The position numbers and the translations under genes are program-made. Under the pieces are notes generated by a model. That model did no database searches, was not told where the DNA came from, and was given only the letters and a program-made list of their open reading frames with translations. From assembly GCA_006247105.1 (NCBI GenBank), contig CM016929.1, positions 1 to 64,000 on the forward strand: DNA of 64,000 nucleotides. The letters are read 5' to 3'. The DNA comes from Giardia muris (lineage: Eukaryota > Fornicata > Diplomonadida > Hexamitidae). Every line of letters begins with the position of its first letter. Within the stretch, counting starts at the first letter, position 1. Of this stretch, positions 38,001 through 46,058 are shown one piece after another.

Positions 38001-40942
38001 CCAACGTCGGGATCACCGGGAAGCGCACTGCGGACGACGATATTACCATCGTCGGAGATCCTTTCACCACGAACCGCATGGCCGCACAACCGCAGAATGA
38101 CCGGACGGGTGTCGAAACCCATATCGCTTCTGGGGTTTCCTCCTATAGCATCCCGCTCCACCTGGGACAAATCGTCGTCAAATCGAACAACATCGACTCC
38201 GTCGGAAGGATGCTTGCGGATAAGTCTGTGATGCGTACCCAACTCACCGCGACCGATACTGAGAAAGGTTTCCTCTTCATCTTCGATAGCCTCAATCCCC
38301 AGATCGTTCGGGCAGTCGACGTGAAGCCTAGTCGCGAATACATTGGGCCCGTCTCACGACAGCTTTCCCTTTTCGATATCTTCCAAGGCGTCGTCCCAGA
38401 CCCCTTTGGTGGACTTCGTAAAGGCTTTCTGACATATCTATCTGCCAAGACCTTGTTTGTTGGGAGCGATGACCTGACGAAACCAGATCTAGTTGAACGG
38501 TTCTGCCCGACCTTTCTGCGGCAAATGACGAAAACGGGGAAAAGGAAGCTCTCGGACACCCCGCTCCGTGAAATGATCGACGTGATGATCAATCCTCAAC
38601 TTGCAGGGACTGCACGGGAGACTTCATACGTTACATGCATCGAGGCCTCCGCGGTTCTATCGCAAGTGGCGGTCGGGACATCCGATGGGCGAATTCTTCT
38701 CTTCGATACGGCGTCAATCAAATTCCTCCCTCAAGGGGTCATTCAACATCCGACACTCGACCAGGCAGGGGCTGCGATTACAGCTCTCTGCTTCCTTGGA
38801 GCATATCCACTCCTCTTCTCCACAAATGCCGCCGGCCTCTGTTGCATTCACGCCGTTCGACCTCTATACCCGCACCTTTCACTTGTCGTTGCTTTTGCAC
38901 ATGGGAACTATAGCCCTGTTCGCCACCCACGCGCCATCTGTTTCGACACGATATGGCATCGGACAGAAGGGTTCCTTCGTCAAGCCCTTCGTCATGTCAC
39001 GGAGTACGCCTCAGACCTACAACTCTGTAGCTCCCGGTACGAAGACGTCATTCGTTACCTTATTGAGCACTACGCCCCAGACCTTCTGAATACTCGGTAT
39101 TGCCCCGAGCGGAAGCCGGGGTTCAATCAGGAGGAGGTCGAACAGGTCATTGACACGGAGTTCCGTCAGCATCACCTCCAGCCCAAGGTACACAGTAATA
39201 GAACACCCTCCGTGCTTCCCACGCCTGCGGCGGCCTCAACGGATACGTCGCTTTTTGAGAGCATGAATGCCGATAGTAGTATCATCGAGAAGCCTGCTAC
39301 CGCAGCGGCCTCCACGGCTCCAGGGGCCGCACAAATGCAGCAAATCATCGAGCACCGAACCGTCTCGAACAGATATGCGTACGTGAACGTGTCGTCGGTA
39401 CAATCGTCGCGCGTCAACCCCACCCAGACGTATGCAGACCTATTCGAGACGACCACGGAAGAGGCGCAGGAGGAGCGCCCACCGGAGCCCTGTGGGATCA
39501 TTCCGACACACCAGGAGGTCGTGGCCAACGTTATGCAGCTTCTATCGATGTACGTTCCGCTTTCCGCGAACTTCCGGGGGATAAGTAACAAGCGGAAGAA
39601 GACGATAATCAAAATCCGCGCCGCCACGCTGGTCATCATGCTGGTGGGAGGCTACTTCGTGCGCTTTTGCGAAGCCCCTCGGCCATTGTTCGTCGATTTT
39701 CTTCCAGTCCCCGAAGCTACTCTTAAGCCGAAGGCACACACCACTTCTCGGACAACCTCACGACGGCGGGGTCCGGAGATCACGATCTCTGACAGATCGG
39801 CAAGGGTTATTGAAGACCATGCGAAGTCCCGTTACAAGGGCGAGACCTCCGGTAGGACCGAGAACCCGATGGCCGAGTACTTCCAGAAGGCGCAGAAGAG
39901 CGTCTATGGAGATGCCGACGACGAGGCCGTCATGGCGGAGGCGGATGGAATTCTATACCGGTATGAGCTTAAGGATGGGGTCCGAATCCGTATACCCGTT
40001 CGGAAGGAATCTGTCCGAGTCCTCACCCTTCAATCTCAGCCGACATGCACCTGCTACATCAGTGATACGTCAACGATCTTGGTTGGCGACGATCTCGGCT
40101 ATGTTGTCGCGTATGAATTTGGGACTCTTCTCACCACACTTGGAATCGCGCCCGTCGACAACGGGCCGAGCTCTCTTGTCGTTACCTCAGAGGACGGAGT
40201 CACTAGCCGTAAGTTCATCTCTCAGCAGTTACCTCGGGCGCTCTTCATAAGCGCAAACTCGGGGCGGACAACCCCGATAGCCTCGGCAAGCGAGCTTATC
40301 TCGATCAGGTACTCGCATAGAGCCCATGCATCACCACTACTCCACCTCTTCAGAGCCAATAACGACGGCTCCGTCTACCTAACCGTCGGGGTGGATAAGC
40401 GGATTCTCGCCTGGAACACTAGCGACGCACGTTTGATGGGTATAGTTCAGCGCGTCAACCTGGACCCCCCACCGAAGCAATGGAACGAGCTCTTCGGTGG
40501 CCTGTTCGAGGCCGAGATGAATGCCTCCACGTCTAAGGCGAGCCTCAAGCTATCTGTCACGGACCTTGACCCAATCGTTGACCCTTTGGCCCCACCCCCC
40601 ATGCGTATCGAGGCACCCCCAGCATGTGCATATCCTTGGACATATCTGCCAGACGTTACGGGTCTCGATCGCTCAGATAAGGTGATCTTCCGGAGCATTA
40701 GTCAAAGCGGCCTAACCACCAGCAGTGTGGTTGGGGCGGCTCGTCAGGTTTTAGCAAGTCGACGCCCCGTCCTTCCCGCCCCCTCCAAGGGTGACCCCAG
40801 CATGCTCCTGAAGACTACTGGTCTAACTAACCGCCTTCTCGAGCGGAACACTAGTTCCTGGACCGTCCGAGCCTTGACGATGCGCGCCTCACAACAGGGA
40901 ACGGTTTCCTCGCGTGGTCCGGTGACGAAAGAGTCCAAATGA
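35069..40942 (+). CDS. Very large EF-hand / WD40-repeat protein (WDR49/CFAP337-like architecture)
   Basis: Encodes 1957 residues from the first ATG; 35096 is an alternative preceded by GAAAAATCAC. Near residues 80-92 lies one EF-hand loop (DTDLDGYITWYD; the last position is Asp rather than Glu). The rest is beta-propeller-like, with many diverged WD40 blades: LWNEAKSQLYIGHASGNVSVY, YVTCIEASAVLSQVAVGTSDGRILLFD, CYISDTSTILVGDDLGYVVAY and VYLTVGVDKRILAWN. Low-complexity linkers occur around 340-390 and 1370-1480. An EF-hand ahead of WD40 propellers is the plan of WDR49/WDR64/CFAP337 flagellar proteins, so an axonemal role is inferred. It ends 3 bases from the convergent ankyrin-FYVE gene. Confidence 0.65.
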   Translation: MKSCLQKNHMSVAGSAIELVRLIDPADLETIRKLFYGRRVPLDFFSRSIQMFVPRSLTGTDAALDSIASAVVDLFEELDTDLDGYITWYDFIGYYSEASNDDSKLQQMDLANRNSVFQALMRTATNVSGKTALVTVESAIPNAAEVSDIKGSVIINMYLIRDAYYLVTDFGVYLTNSSFLFPRLIFQPTAAVLSGNPEERSNVQLDARTQERLETRAYKRLESMGLDVASIRGQALQKKRPAPEITDRREILQQMQSKRVTNYSMIACSVQMAPYPFIVLCTREPLFIVFSLTGNMAISDPFRLSSPGVCLLWNEAKSQLYIGHASGNVSVYRLSYNREDNGSSAPDPTMGNGGLGLEKESNAVPKAPPGKSRFTRSAKSAAATTSSGSGAGKLDSRVDTTTVEAALSMLGKSRDLNSLTREEIIKLYPELRSMLIDVTKTTDEAMRQSSSEKEHLRIRSKDLITLKAEDLEVASLVTSRIFNAEQSTLLSHGIKDTQLILDDPLAYIKAMVAPDPVVAATHERKHGGVHLNICAEFLMTRYITPGAVRCMDAGVGRWEDLHESNLYRIAIVGSDAALLVLDDSLNTICTFSDLHPEGIMKCYVVDDHITTIGFDNVYQIGPDAIRSCHLGMNVTKEEEELTTTDRNEPTSEPRKPGLSDTKLMDAHLVKSMHQITLVQPPRPGQPILASFAFGNIIGVVDHTNTITLLHATTGAHITRVPIATNLHGVKVGCGVYSSKNDLGYIPLGRRVFILRVVANEELAQERATWEFEAARREEERKAKSTDPRQKKELFMHAGTHLPLGSISKEFWGILINQRMAEAAVVTSPYEITILSLHNGRPIRVYNIEKLSRTLMEGEEGVTDADAEADEPVSSEYTAIETCDPSKLYVEGQSEIGESQLYFATPADEAKYRAQNRVPQVLSHIRPATQENQSLSLFAALGQRILSLAKDDKGRILYVIGTRGAITLYWKTGTLFDISNVGITGKRTADDDITIVGDPFTTNRMAAQPQNDRTGVETHIASGVSSYSIPLHLGQIVVKSNNIDSVGRMLADKSVMRTQLTATDTEKGFLFIFDSLNPQIVRAVDVKPSREYIGPVSRQLSLFDIFQGVVPDPFGGLRKGFLTYLSAKTLFVGSDDLTKPDLVERFCPTFLRQMTKTGKRKLSDTPLREMIDVMINPQLAGTARETSYVTCIEASAVLSQVAVGTSDGRILLFDTASIKFLPQGVIQHPTLDQAGAAITALCFLGAYPLLFSTNAAGLCCIHAVRPLYPHLSLVVAFAHGNYSPVRHPRAICFDTIWHRTEGFLRQALRHVTEYASDLQLCSSRYEDVIRYLIEHYAPDLLNTRYCPERKPGFNQEEVEQVIDTEFRQHHLQPKVHSNRTPSVLPTPAAASTDTSLFESMNADSSIIEKPATAAASTAPGAAQMQQIIEHRTVSNRYAYVNVSSVQSSRVNPTQTYADLFETTTEEAQEERPPEPCGIIPTHQEVVANVMQLLSMYVPLSANFRGISNKRKKTIIKIRAATLVIMLVGGYFVRFCEAPRPLFVDFLPVPEATLKPKAHTTSRTTSRRRGPEITISDRSARVIEDHAKSRYKGETSGRTENPMAEYFQKAQKSVYGDADDEAVMAEADGILYRYELKDGVRIRIPVRKESVRVLTLQSQPTCTCYISDTSTILVGDDLGYVVAYEFGTLLTTLGIAPVDNGPSSLVVTSEDGVTSRKFISQQLPRALFISANSGRTTPIASASELISIRYSHRAHASPLLHLFRANNDGSVYLTVGVDKRILAWNTSDARLMGIVQRVNLDPPPKQWNELFGGLFEAEMNASTSKASLKLSVTDLDPIVDPLAPPPMRIEAPPACAYPWTYLPDVTGLDRSDKVIFRSISQSGLTTSSVVGAARQVLASRRPVLPAPSKGDPSMLLKTTGLTNRLLERNTSSWTVRALTMRASQQGTVSSRGPVTKESK

Positions 40943-40945
40943 GCA

Positions 40946-43900
40946 TCACGTAAGGGTAGGCACCCGCGCGGCAAGAAGATCGGGGACTAGACCCTCTGCG
41001 AAGCACGACGCACATACGGGCTTTGTTGACCACTTATCACCCCGAATTCTCCGCGTGCAGCTGTTACAAACTGTCCGCTGACAGCGTCTACAGACGTTAT
41101 GGCCCCAGAATAGTCGACCCAGGAGTTCTGGCTCGGTATTACATATGTCGCACATTGAGCCTGGAGTTGGCTGTACTGGCTTGGAATTGGTCCCTTCCAA
41201 AGGTGCAATTCTTGTCCCTACCACCCAATATTGCTGGCCATCGAAGAAGATTTGGTCCGCACTGTTCTGGAGGGTGACAAAAGTGTTGCAACGCTGAAAT
41301 GCAGCCGCTATGGCTTCTTCTTTCATGAGGCTGTACATGCTATTGGACCGCGGACGTACCAGATGTACCCGGCAAAGCATTGCCAAAGGATGCTCATCGA
41401 CACAGGCGTTAAGAGTGAGAGGGGCTCGAGCCAATAAAAGCTGGAACAAGCCTGCTTGTTCTCGTCCCACGGCCACGGGTGCATGTTTTCCATGAGGGGT
41501 CTGAATTCCTCGGAAGAAGGCGCTGAAAAGGCGGAGAAACCCAGCAAAGCGAGGTTGGAGCGTTGCGAGGAGGAATGTTAGATGTAGAGAGGTGATGATC
41601 TCCGCAGGATTATCGGCTGCCAGGGCGGTTTCCACGCGTTTCTGAAGACAGTCGGAGATGCTTTCGGTCACGGCATCCAAAACACCGAGCGTTTGACCTC
41701 CAACCACACCAACACCTGCGAAGAGGAGTAGAAGGACTACGACGGGCTCTCCAAACTGTACTGCAAGTTCGAGAGGAGTGCGACCCTCACAGTTCTGTGC
41801 TAGTGGACTTCCAATGGAATGGCCAAGATGACAAAGGATGAGGTAGTCTAGAATGCGTTTCTCATCCGGAGAAAGCTCAATGGTCCAGCAATTAAGGATA
41901 TCGGGGATTCGGGAAAGGGTTCGAGAAAGCGCTTCGAGCTTGTGCTGGAGCGTCGAAACCCATGTAAAGACACTATGGATAAGGGCGGTGAAGAGCGTTG
42001 CGATGTCCGGTGAGGTCCCCTCATAGAAACGACCTTCGTTGATAAGTGCTTCATGCAAATCTTCAGGAACATGAGTGATACTCGTAAGCATACTTCGACC
42101 AAAGTCTGGAGGAGCCCCTGAGACGACGTCTTGTAAACGTCGACCAGGATCGAAGAGATGAAGGGTACGTACCCGTGCAGACCCTTTACTAAGGGCAGCA
42201 CGCTGCAGCATTAAGAGACGTGGATGTGTAGCCCCATACACTTGCTTATCACGATAGAGCCGTATTAATATCGCCTTCCCCCCATAGAGGGAGACAAAGC
42301 TCTTGACGGTGCGTCGAAGCAGCTCTGGCACGTCGCAAAGAGCAGTCAGCCGTGCCATCCCAAAGTAATGCCAAGGAGTATTCCCATTGGCATCAATAAT
42401 CGCAAGCGTTGGAACTGAGAATGGGCGAAGGTCAACGGAAATCGAGGGCTTCAACTCACCAAGGAATGCCTGGGTGTATCTAAATGGGCCTGCAACCGGT
42501 CCTTCTCGTAGAAGGAACGAAAGAAAAGGGATTCTTGGATAAGTCACCGGCTTCATCATAGTCATGTCTGTAATCATGGGGTCTTCAAGTTGGGCTAGGA
42601 TGGAGATGATAAGTGGTGCAATGGTGCGCAATGAGCTTGCGAGTCCCTCCGAACTCGTATCGAGTGATAATAGAGCGGGAACAAGATGTTGTACGCCATC
42701 AAGGACAAACGTATTCTCCAAAAGAGCACGCTTGGAATCCGAGACCACTAATACTTCGAGGACAAACTCGATGTAGGCAAAGGCACGTGCCCGAAGCTTA
42801 ACTAGACGGCGTGGACCCATGAATTTCCCTAAGTAGACGGTTCCGATGAGGGAAAGGAGGAGATCCAGACGGTAGCATACGGGGTCATTAAGACTACAAA
42901 GAACACAGAAAAGACCATAATTATCTGCCAATAAGGCACCAATGGCTGCATTCATGACCGCTTCGACACGCCAAATGTGAGCGAATGAAATCCCCGTATT
43001 CTTAAGCGAAGTAGAAAGGGCATCTTCGAGAGGAGTGTTGGGTTGAACTTTAGTAGAATGAGTGTCCTTGGAGATGAGTTCAGCTACACACTCATTCGCC
43101 GTCCCCTCGAGCGTTTTGTCCATGGAAGTGCATTGTAGAATGTGGGATGGAGACAGATGTGCAAGTCCAAGCCGCGTGGCGACCATGTCGGCATAATCCC
43201 CCAGATGTGCCAAGAGGAGCATGACAGAGAGCTTATTGTCAGAGACGGCTGCATGGATGAGATGCAAGGCCGCAGGTGGGAGTTCTAAAACGCGAGAGAC
43301 TTCCATACGAACAGTCCGCATCAAATCTATTCGACGTAGAGGCGCTTGACGCGGCTCTTCGGAAATATGGCTACTCAGATCATTACAGGGGACGTCCAGA
43401 ACTGTTTTTCGAAGGTTCCACGTCGTGCGTATAGCAGCGTTATAGGATCCCTGTTCTAAAACCATTGAGGTCGTCACCGTACGTTGATGAAGGATGGTCT
43501 CGACGGCGAGGGCATAAGTACGGACAAGGAACCATATAGAATGACCCAGATCACCATTATTGGCGCCATCAAGACCTAGACGTTCCAGTGAACTGAGATA
43601 AACCGTCATGAACCCGTCAAGAGTGTGAGGGCTAACCACAGGGGACCCATCAGACGTAAGAAGTAATTCTTGCAGATGTTTCCGAACAGTAGGCAATACT
43701 TCTCTGTCTCCGAAGGAGGATCGAGTCGCAATACGTGTTGTGGAGGGATATTTGCATAGGTCTTGATAGACACCGCTTGGAAATACGTGGGAGAAGGCTG
43801 GGAGAGCAGATCGATACCAACTAAGAACGACAATCAACATACGTTCCAAGTCGGCTGGAGAGAAGCCGTTGGCGACCTGCAGCATCGTAGTGAGCGGGTC

Positions 43901-45319
43901 AGCATGGAGAACGAGGTACGTGATGCAGTCTGGAGGGAGGAGAGTCACGAGCCTATCTAACTGTTCGGTTGCATGCTGTCGTATTCGAGGAGAGTCGGAG
44001 CGCAGCAGGACATCAAAGGCAGTGAGACCATGATAGTCGCGCACCAAGAGAAGGTCAAGAAGAAAGCCTGGATGCTCACCATTGGTTTTAAGTAGGTAGA
44101 GACGAGTTAGAGTGTCAACGACCTCACAAAGCGTCTCAAAACATCCACCCCGAGCACAGCAATGCAGGATGCTTCCCAAAGAGGTGCAAATGGATGACAG
44201 GTCGCAATATGAGGCTAAAAGCTTAACTTTTGTTGCCGCCATACCACTGAGACAAGCTAAATGAAGAGGTGTCATTCCAAGGTTATCTCTACCGACGAGA
44301 AGGGTGAAACCCAAGCCAGCCTCAAGCTTGAGGAAGGGAGAAGGACCGATTGTGAGCTGTGTGCCATCAAGAACCAACATGGGTGCCAGGACGTTCCCAG
44401 TCGCATTCTCACGAGGTATTAGACGAAAGAGTAGCCATGAAAGCATGTAAAGGGCTTGATAGGATCCTTGAAAGGCAGCATAGTGCAATGGGACACGGCC
44501 AAGGTTATCAGGGCCTAACGCTGAGACAAGCGCTGTCGTGCTGATCATCTCGGCGCTATCAATGCAGATGATACGTAAACACCTGTCGAAGTCCTCCGGG
44601 TCGACCTTGAACTCTCCATATTCAACATTATTGACATAAGTTCGACGTTCTTGAAACTCTTCATCCTTCTGCTTATAACTCTGAGAGATACAATACCTTA
44701 TGGAGGGGTGACCGCGCTGTATGATCAAGGCTGAGTCCGCCAATGAAAGAAGATGCAAGATCGACACCCCTGCCGAGCTAACCACTCCAATTAAGTCTGG
44801 ATCACGTTCCAGAAGGGTACGAATGATGGTAGAACGGGCATTCACGGCCGCATAGTGCAAGGCAGTCCACCCAATACCATCTTGTGCTCTCATGTGCAAC
44901 TCCACTCCGGAGTAGATCAGAGCATCAAAGCACTCGACGGAATCGAAGATAATCGCGTAGTGTAGAGCCGTATGTCCTAAGACGTTCCGTGCATTGATAA
45001 ACTCTCGCCCGGAGGGTATTGAATCGCCCGTTACGAGCTCCAGAAGAGCCTCCAACGTCGAGAGGGCATTGGAACTCGCCGCCACATGGAGTGGTGTCTC
45101 CCCCAAACGATTGGTAGGCCATGTGGGACGAATGCGATACGCATCAATGACGACTGGTGCGGCATCGACGGCCGCCGCTATGTGCACGATGGTGTCACCC
45201 GTCTCGATGTCCTTGAAGTCAAGAGAGCCTTCGGGAAGCTCATGAGGCCTCTGTCGTAGAGCTTCGGCAAGCCTTGACAGCATTTTCCCGGACCATTCAC
45301 TGTTCAAGTGTAACTGCAT
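40946..45319 (-). CDS. Ankyrin-repeat protein with C-terminal FYVE-type zinc finger
   Basis: Encodes 1457 residues. Ankyrin repeats occupy about 40-200 (GETPLHVAASSNALSTLEALL, GHTALHYAIIFDSVECFDALI, GWTALHYAAVNARSTIIRTLL) and recur near 275-400 and 1190-1230. The C-terminus (about 1395-1445) has eight cysteines in FYVE order: CDIC, HNVCRRCQRTVCNSC and VCASC. FYVE domains bind phosphatidylinositol 3-phosphate on endosomal membranes. The basic RRHHCR patch is reduced to HNVCRR, so lipid binding needs testing. The plan recalls Rabankyrin/ANKFY1, and a role at the peripheral endocytic vacuoles is inferred. The start overlaps the end of the acetyltransferase gene by 16 bases, so the two may share a transcript region. 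Confidence 0.78.
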   Translation of the reverse strand: MQLHLNSEWSGKMLSRLAEALRQRPHELPEGSLDFKDIETGDTIVHIAAAVDAAPVVIDAYRIRPTWPTNRLGETPLHVAASSNALSTLEALLELVTGDSIPSGREFINARNVLGHTALHYAIIFDSVECFDALIYSGVELHMRAQDGIGWTALHYAAVNARSTIIRTLLERDPDLIGVVSSAGVSILHLLSLADSALIIQRGHPSIRYCISQSYKQKDEEFQERRTYVNNVEYGEFKVDPEDFDRCLRIICIDSAEMISTTALVSALGPDNLGRVPLHYAAFQGSYQALYMLSWLLFRLIPRENATGNVLAPMLVLDGTQLTIGPSPFLKLEAGLGFTLLVGRDNLGMTPLHLACLSGMAATKVKLLASYCDLSSICTSLGSILHCCARGGCFETLCEVVDTLTRLYLLKTNGEHPGFLLDLLLVRDYHGLTAFDVLLRSDSPRIRQHATEQLDRLVTLLPPDCITYLVLHADPLTTMLQVANGFSPADLERMLIVVLSWYRSALPAFSHVFPSGVYQDLCKYPSTTRIATRSSFGDREVLPTVRKHLQELLLTSDGSPVVSPHTLDGFMTVYLSSLERLGLDGANNGDLGHSIWFLVRTYALAVETILHQRTVTTSMVLEQGSYNAAIRTTWNLRKTVLDVPCNDLSSHISEEPRQAPLRRIDLMRTVRMEVSRVLELPPAALHLIHAAVSDNKLSVMLLLAHLGDYADMVATRLGLAHLSPSHILQCTSMDKTLEGTANECVAELISKDTHSTKVQPNTPLEDALSTSLKNTGISFAHIWRVEAVMNAAIGALLADNYGLFCVLCSLNDPVCYRLDLLLSLIGTVYLGKFMGPRRLVKLRARAFAYIEFVLEVLVVSDSKRALLENTFVLDGVQHLVPALLSLDTSSEGLASSLRTIAPLIISILAQLEDPMITDMTMMKPVTYPRIPFLSFLLREGPVAGPFRYTQAFLGELKPSISVDLRPFSVPTLAIIDANGNTPWHYFGMARLTALCDVPELLRRTVKSFVSLYGGKAILIRLYRDKQVYGATHPRLLMLQRAALSKGSARVRTLHLFDPGRRLQDVVSGAPPDFGRSMLTSITHVPEDLHEALINEGRFYEGTSPDIATLFTALIHSVFTWVSTLQHKLEALSRTLSRIPDILNCWTIELSPDEKRILDYLILCHLGHSIGSPLAQNCEGRTPLELAVQFGEPVVVLLLLFAGVGVVGGQTLGVLDAVTESISDCLQKRVETALAADNPAEIITSLHLTFLLATLQPRFAGFLRLFSAFFRGIQTPHGKHAPVAVGREQAGLFQLLLARAPLTLNACVDEHPLAMLCRVHLVRPRSNSMYSLMKEEAIAAAFQRCNTFVTLQNSADQIFFDGQQYWVVGTRIAPLEGTNSKPVQPTPGSMCDICNTEPELLGRLFWGHNVCRRCQRTVCNSCTRRIRGDKWSTKPVCASCFAEGLVPDLLAARVPTLT

Positions 45320-45786
45320 GGGGAAAGCCAGCGCTTCAGACGGAAGGCGTTCTTCCCGTTCATGTAGAAGGCCGCGTAGCTACGGGTCCTTCGGAAGCCA
45401 AGTTTCTCGTAGAATCGTAAGGCAACGGCGTTGTCCTCCTCCGTCTCAAGGACGATCGCCTCGACACCCCGCTCACGAAACCGCTTCTCGAGAAGATCGT
45501 ATAGAGCCCTCCCAACCCCCCGCCGCTTATACGCGTCAACGACCGAGATCATCCCTATGTACCCTTCTAGGGGCCGCCCCTCCTTCTCGTCGAGACAGGA
45601 CCCCATGCAGCATCCAATCACCTCGCCATCAGACTCGGCAAAGAAGGATAGGTCCGGATACGGGTCGACGAAGTACCGGTAGGTCCAGAGCTGGTATGGC
45701 TCCGAAAGCTCGGCAGAGAAAAGGGCCTGGACCTGGTGTAGGTCACGCTCGTCACGGTACGAGCGGTATGTTACATTTCCAGACAT
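45304..45786 (-). CDS. NAA30: NatC-type N-terminal acetyltransferase catalytic subunit (Naa30/Mak3-like)
   Basis: Encodes 160 residues, a single GNAT fold. Motif A (acetyl-CoA binding) is YIGMISVVDAYKRRGVGRAL, with the RRGVGRA pyrophosphate loop. The C-terminal half (ETEEDNAVALRFYEKLGF, then YMNGKNAFRLKRWL) is characteristic of Naa30/Mak3, where the NG.DA.RLK.WL end is conserved. NatC acetylates N-terminal Met followed by a hydrophobic residue on nascent chains, acting at the ribosome. The partners Naa35 and Naa38 are not in this window. The ATG at 45786 is the only sensible start, and length is normal for the family. The last 16 bases overlap the ankyrin-FYVE start. Confidence 0.88.
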   Translation of the reverse strand: MSGNVTYRSYRDERDLHQVQALFSAELSEPYQLWTYRYFVDPYPDLSFFAESDGEVIGCCMGSCLDEKEGRPLEGYIGMISVVDAYKRRGVGRALYDLLEKRFRERGVEAIVLETEEDNAVALRFYEKLGFRRTRSYAAFYMNGKNAFRLKRWLSPCSYT

Positions 45787-46058
45787 ATTTGCCTATCGCG
45801 CTATTTTTCCTACTGAATAACAAGGAAGAATGACTGAGACAGACCAAGGCTACTCATTATCACCATCCTCGGAGGTATTTATGAAAAGCGATTCATTTGA
45901 CCACCACCATCAGCCATTTACAGCTGACAATGGGACTGTGCGAGCACAACAAAAGGGGAATGACCCTTCTAGCAGAGGAGTAGGTAAGAAGGATGGTCTC
46001 CGCCTTCTACTTAGCCTTCAGAGCTGAGGGATAACATGCACCACTCCTGGGACAAAAA
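45787..46058. other. Divergent intergenic region with one dubious 65-codon ORF
   Basis: A 272-base gap lies between divergent genes. An A-rich block (GGGACAAAAA) abuts the ATG of the pseudokinase at 46059, and TACTGAATAAC-type AT-rich sequence lies upstream of the acetyltransferase. A plus-strand ORF at 45830-46027 encodes 65 residues without homology I recognise and with no adjacent AGTRAA. It is probably chance. Confidence 0.4.

Noticed and set aside
45830..46027. Small plus-strand ORF of 65 codons
   Set aside because: No homology recognised, no polyadenylation hexamer at its end, and it fills the upstream space of the pseudokinase. Kept only as a note.
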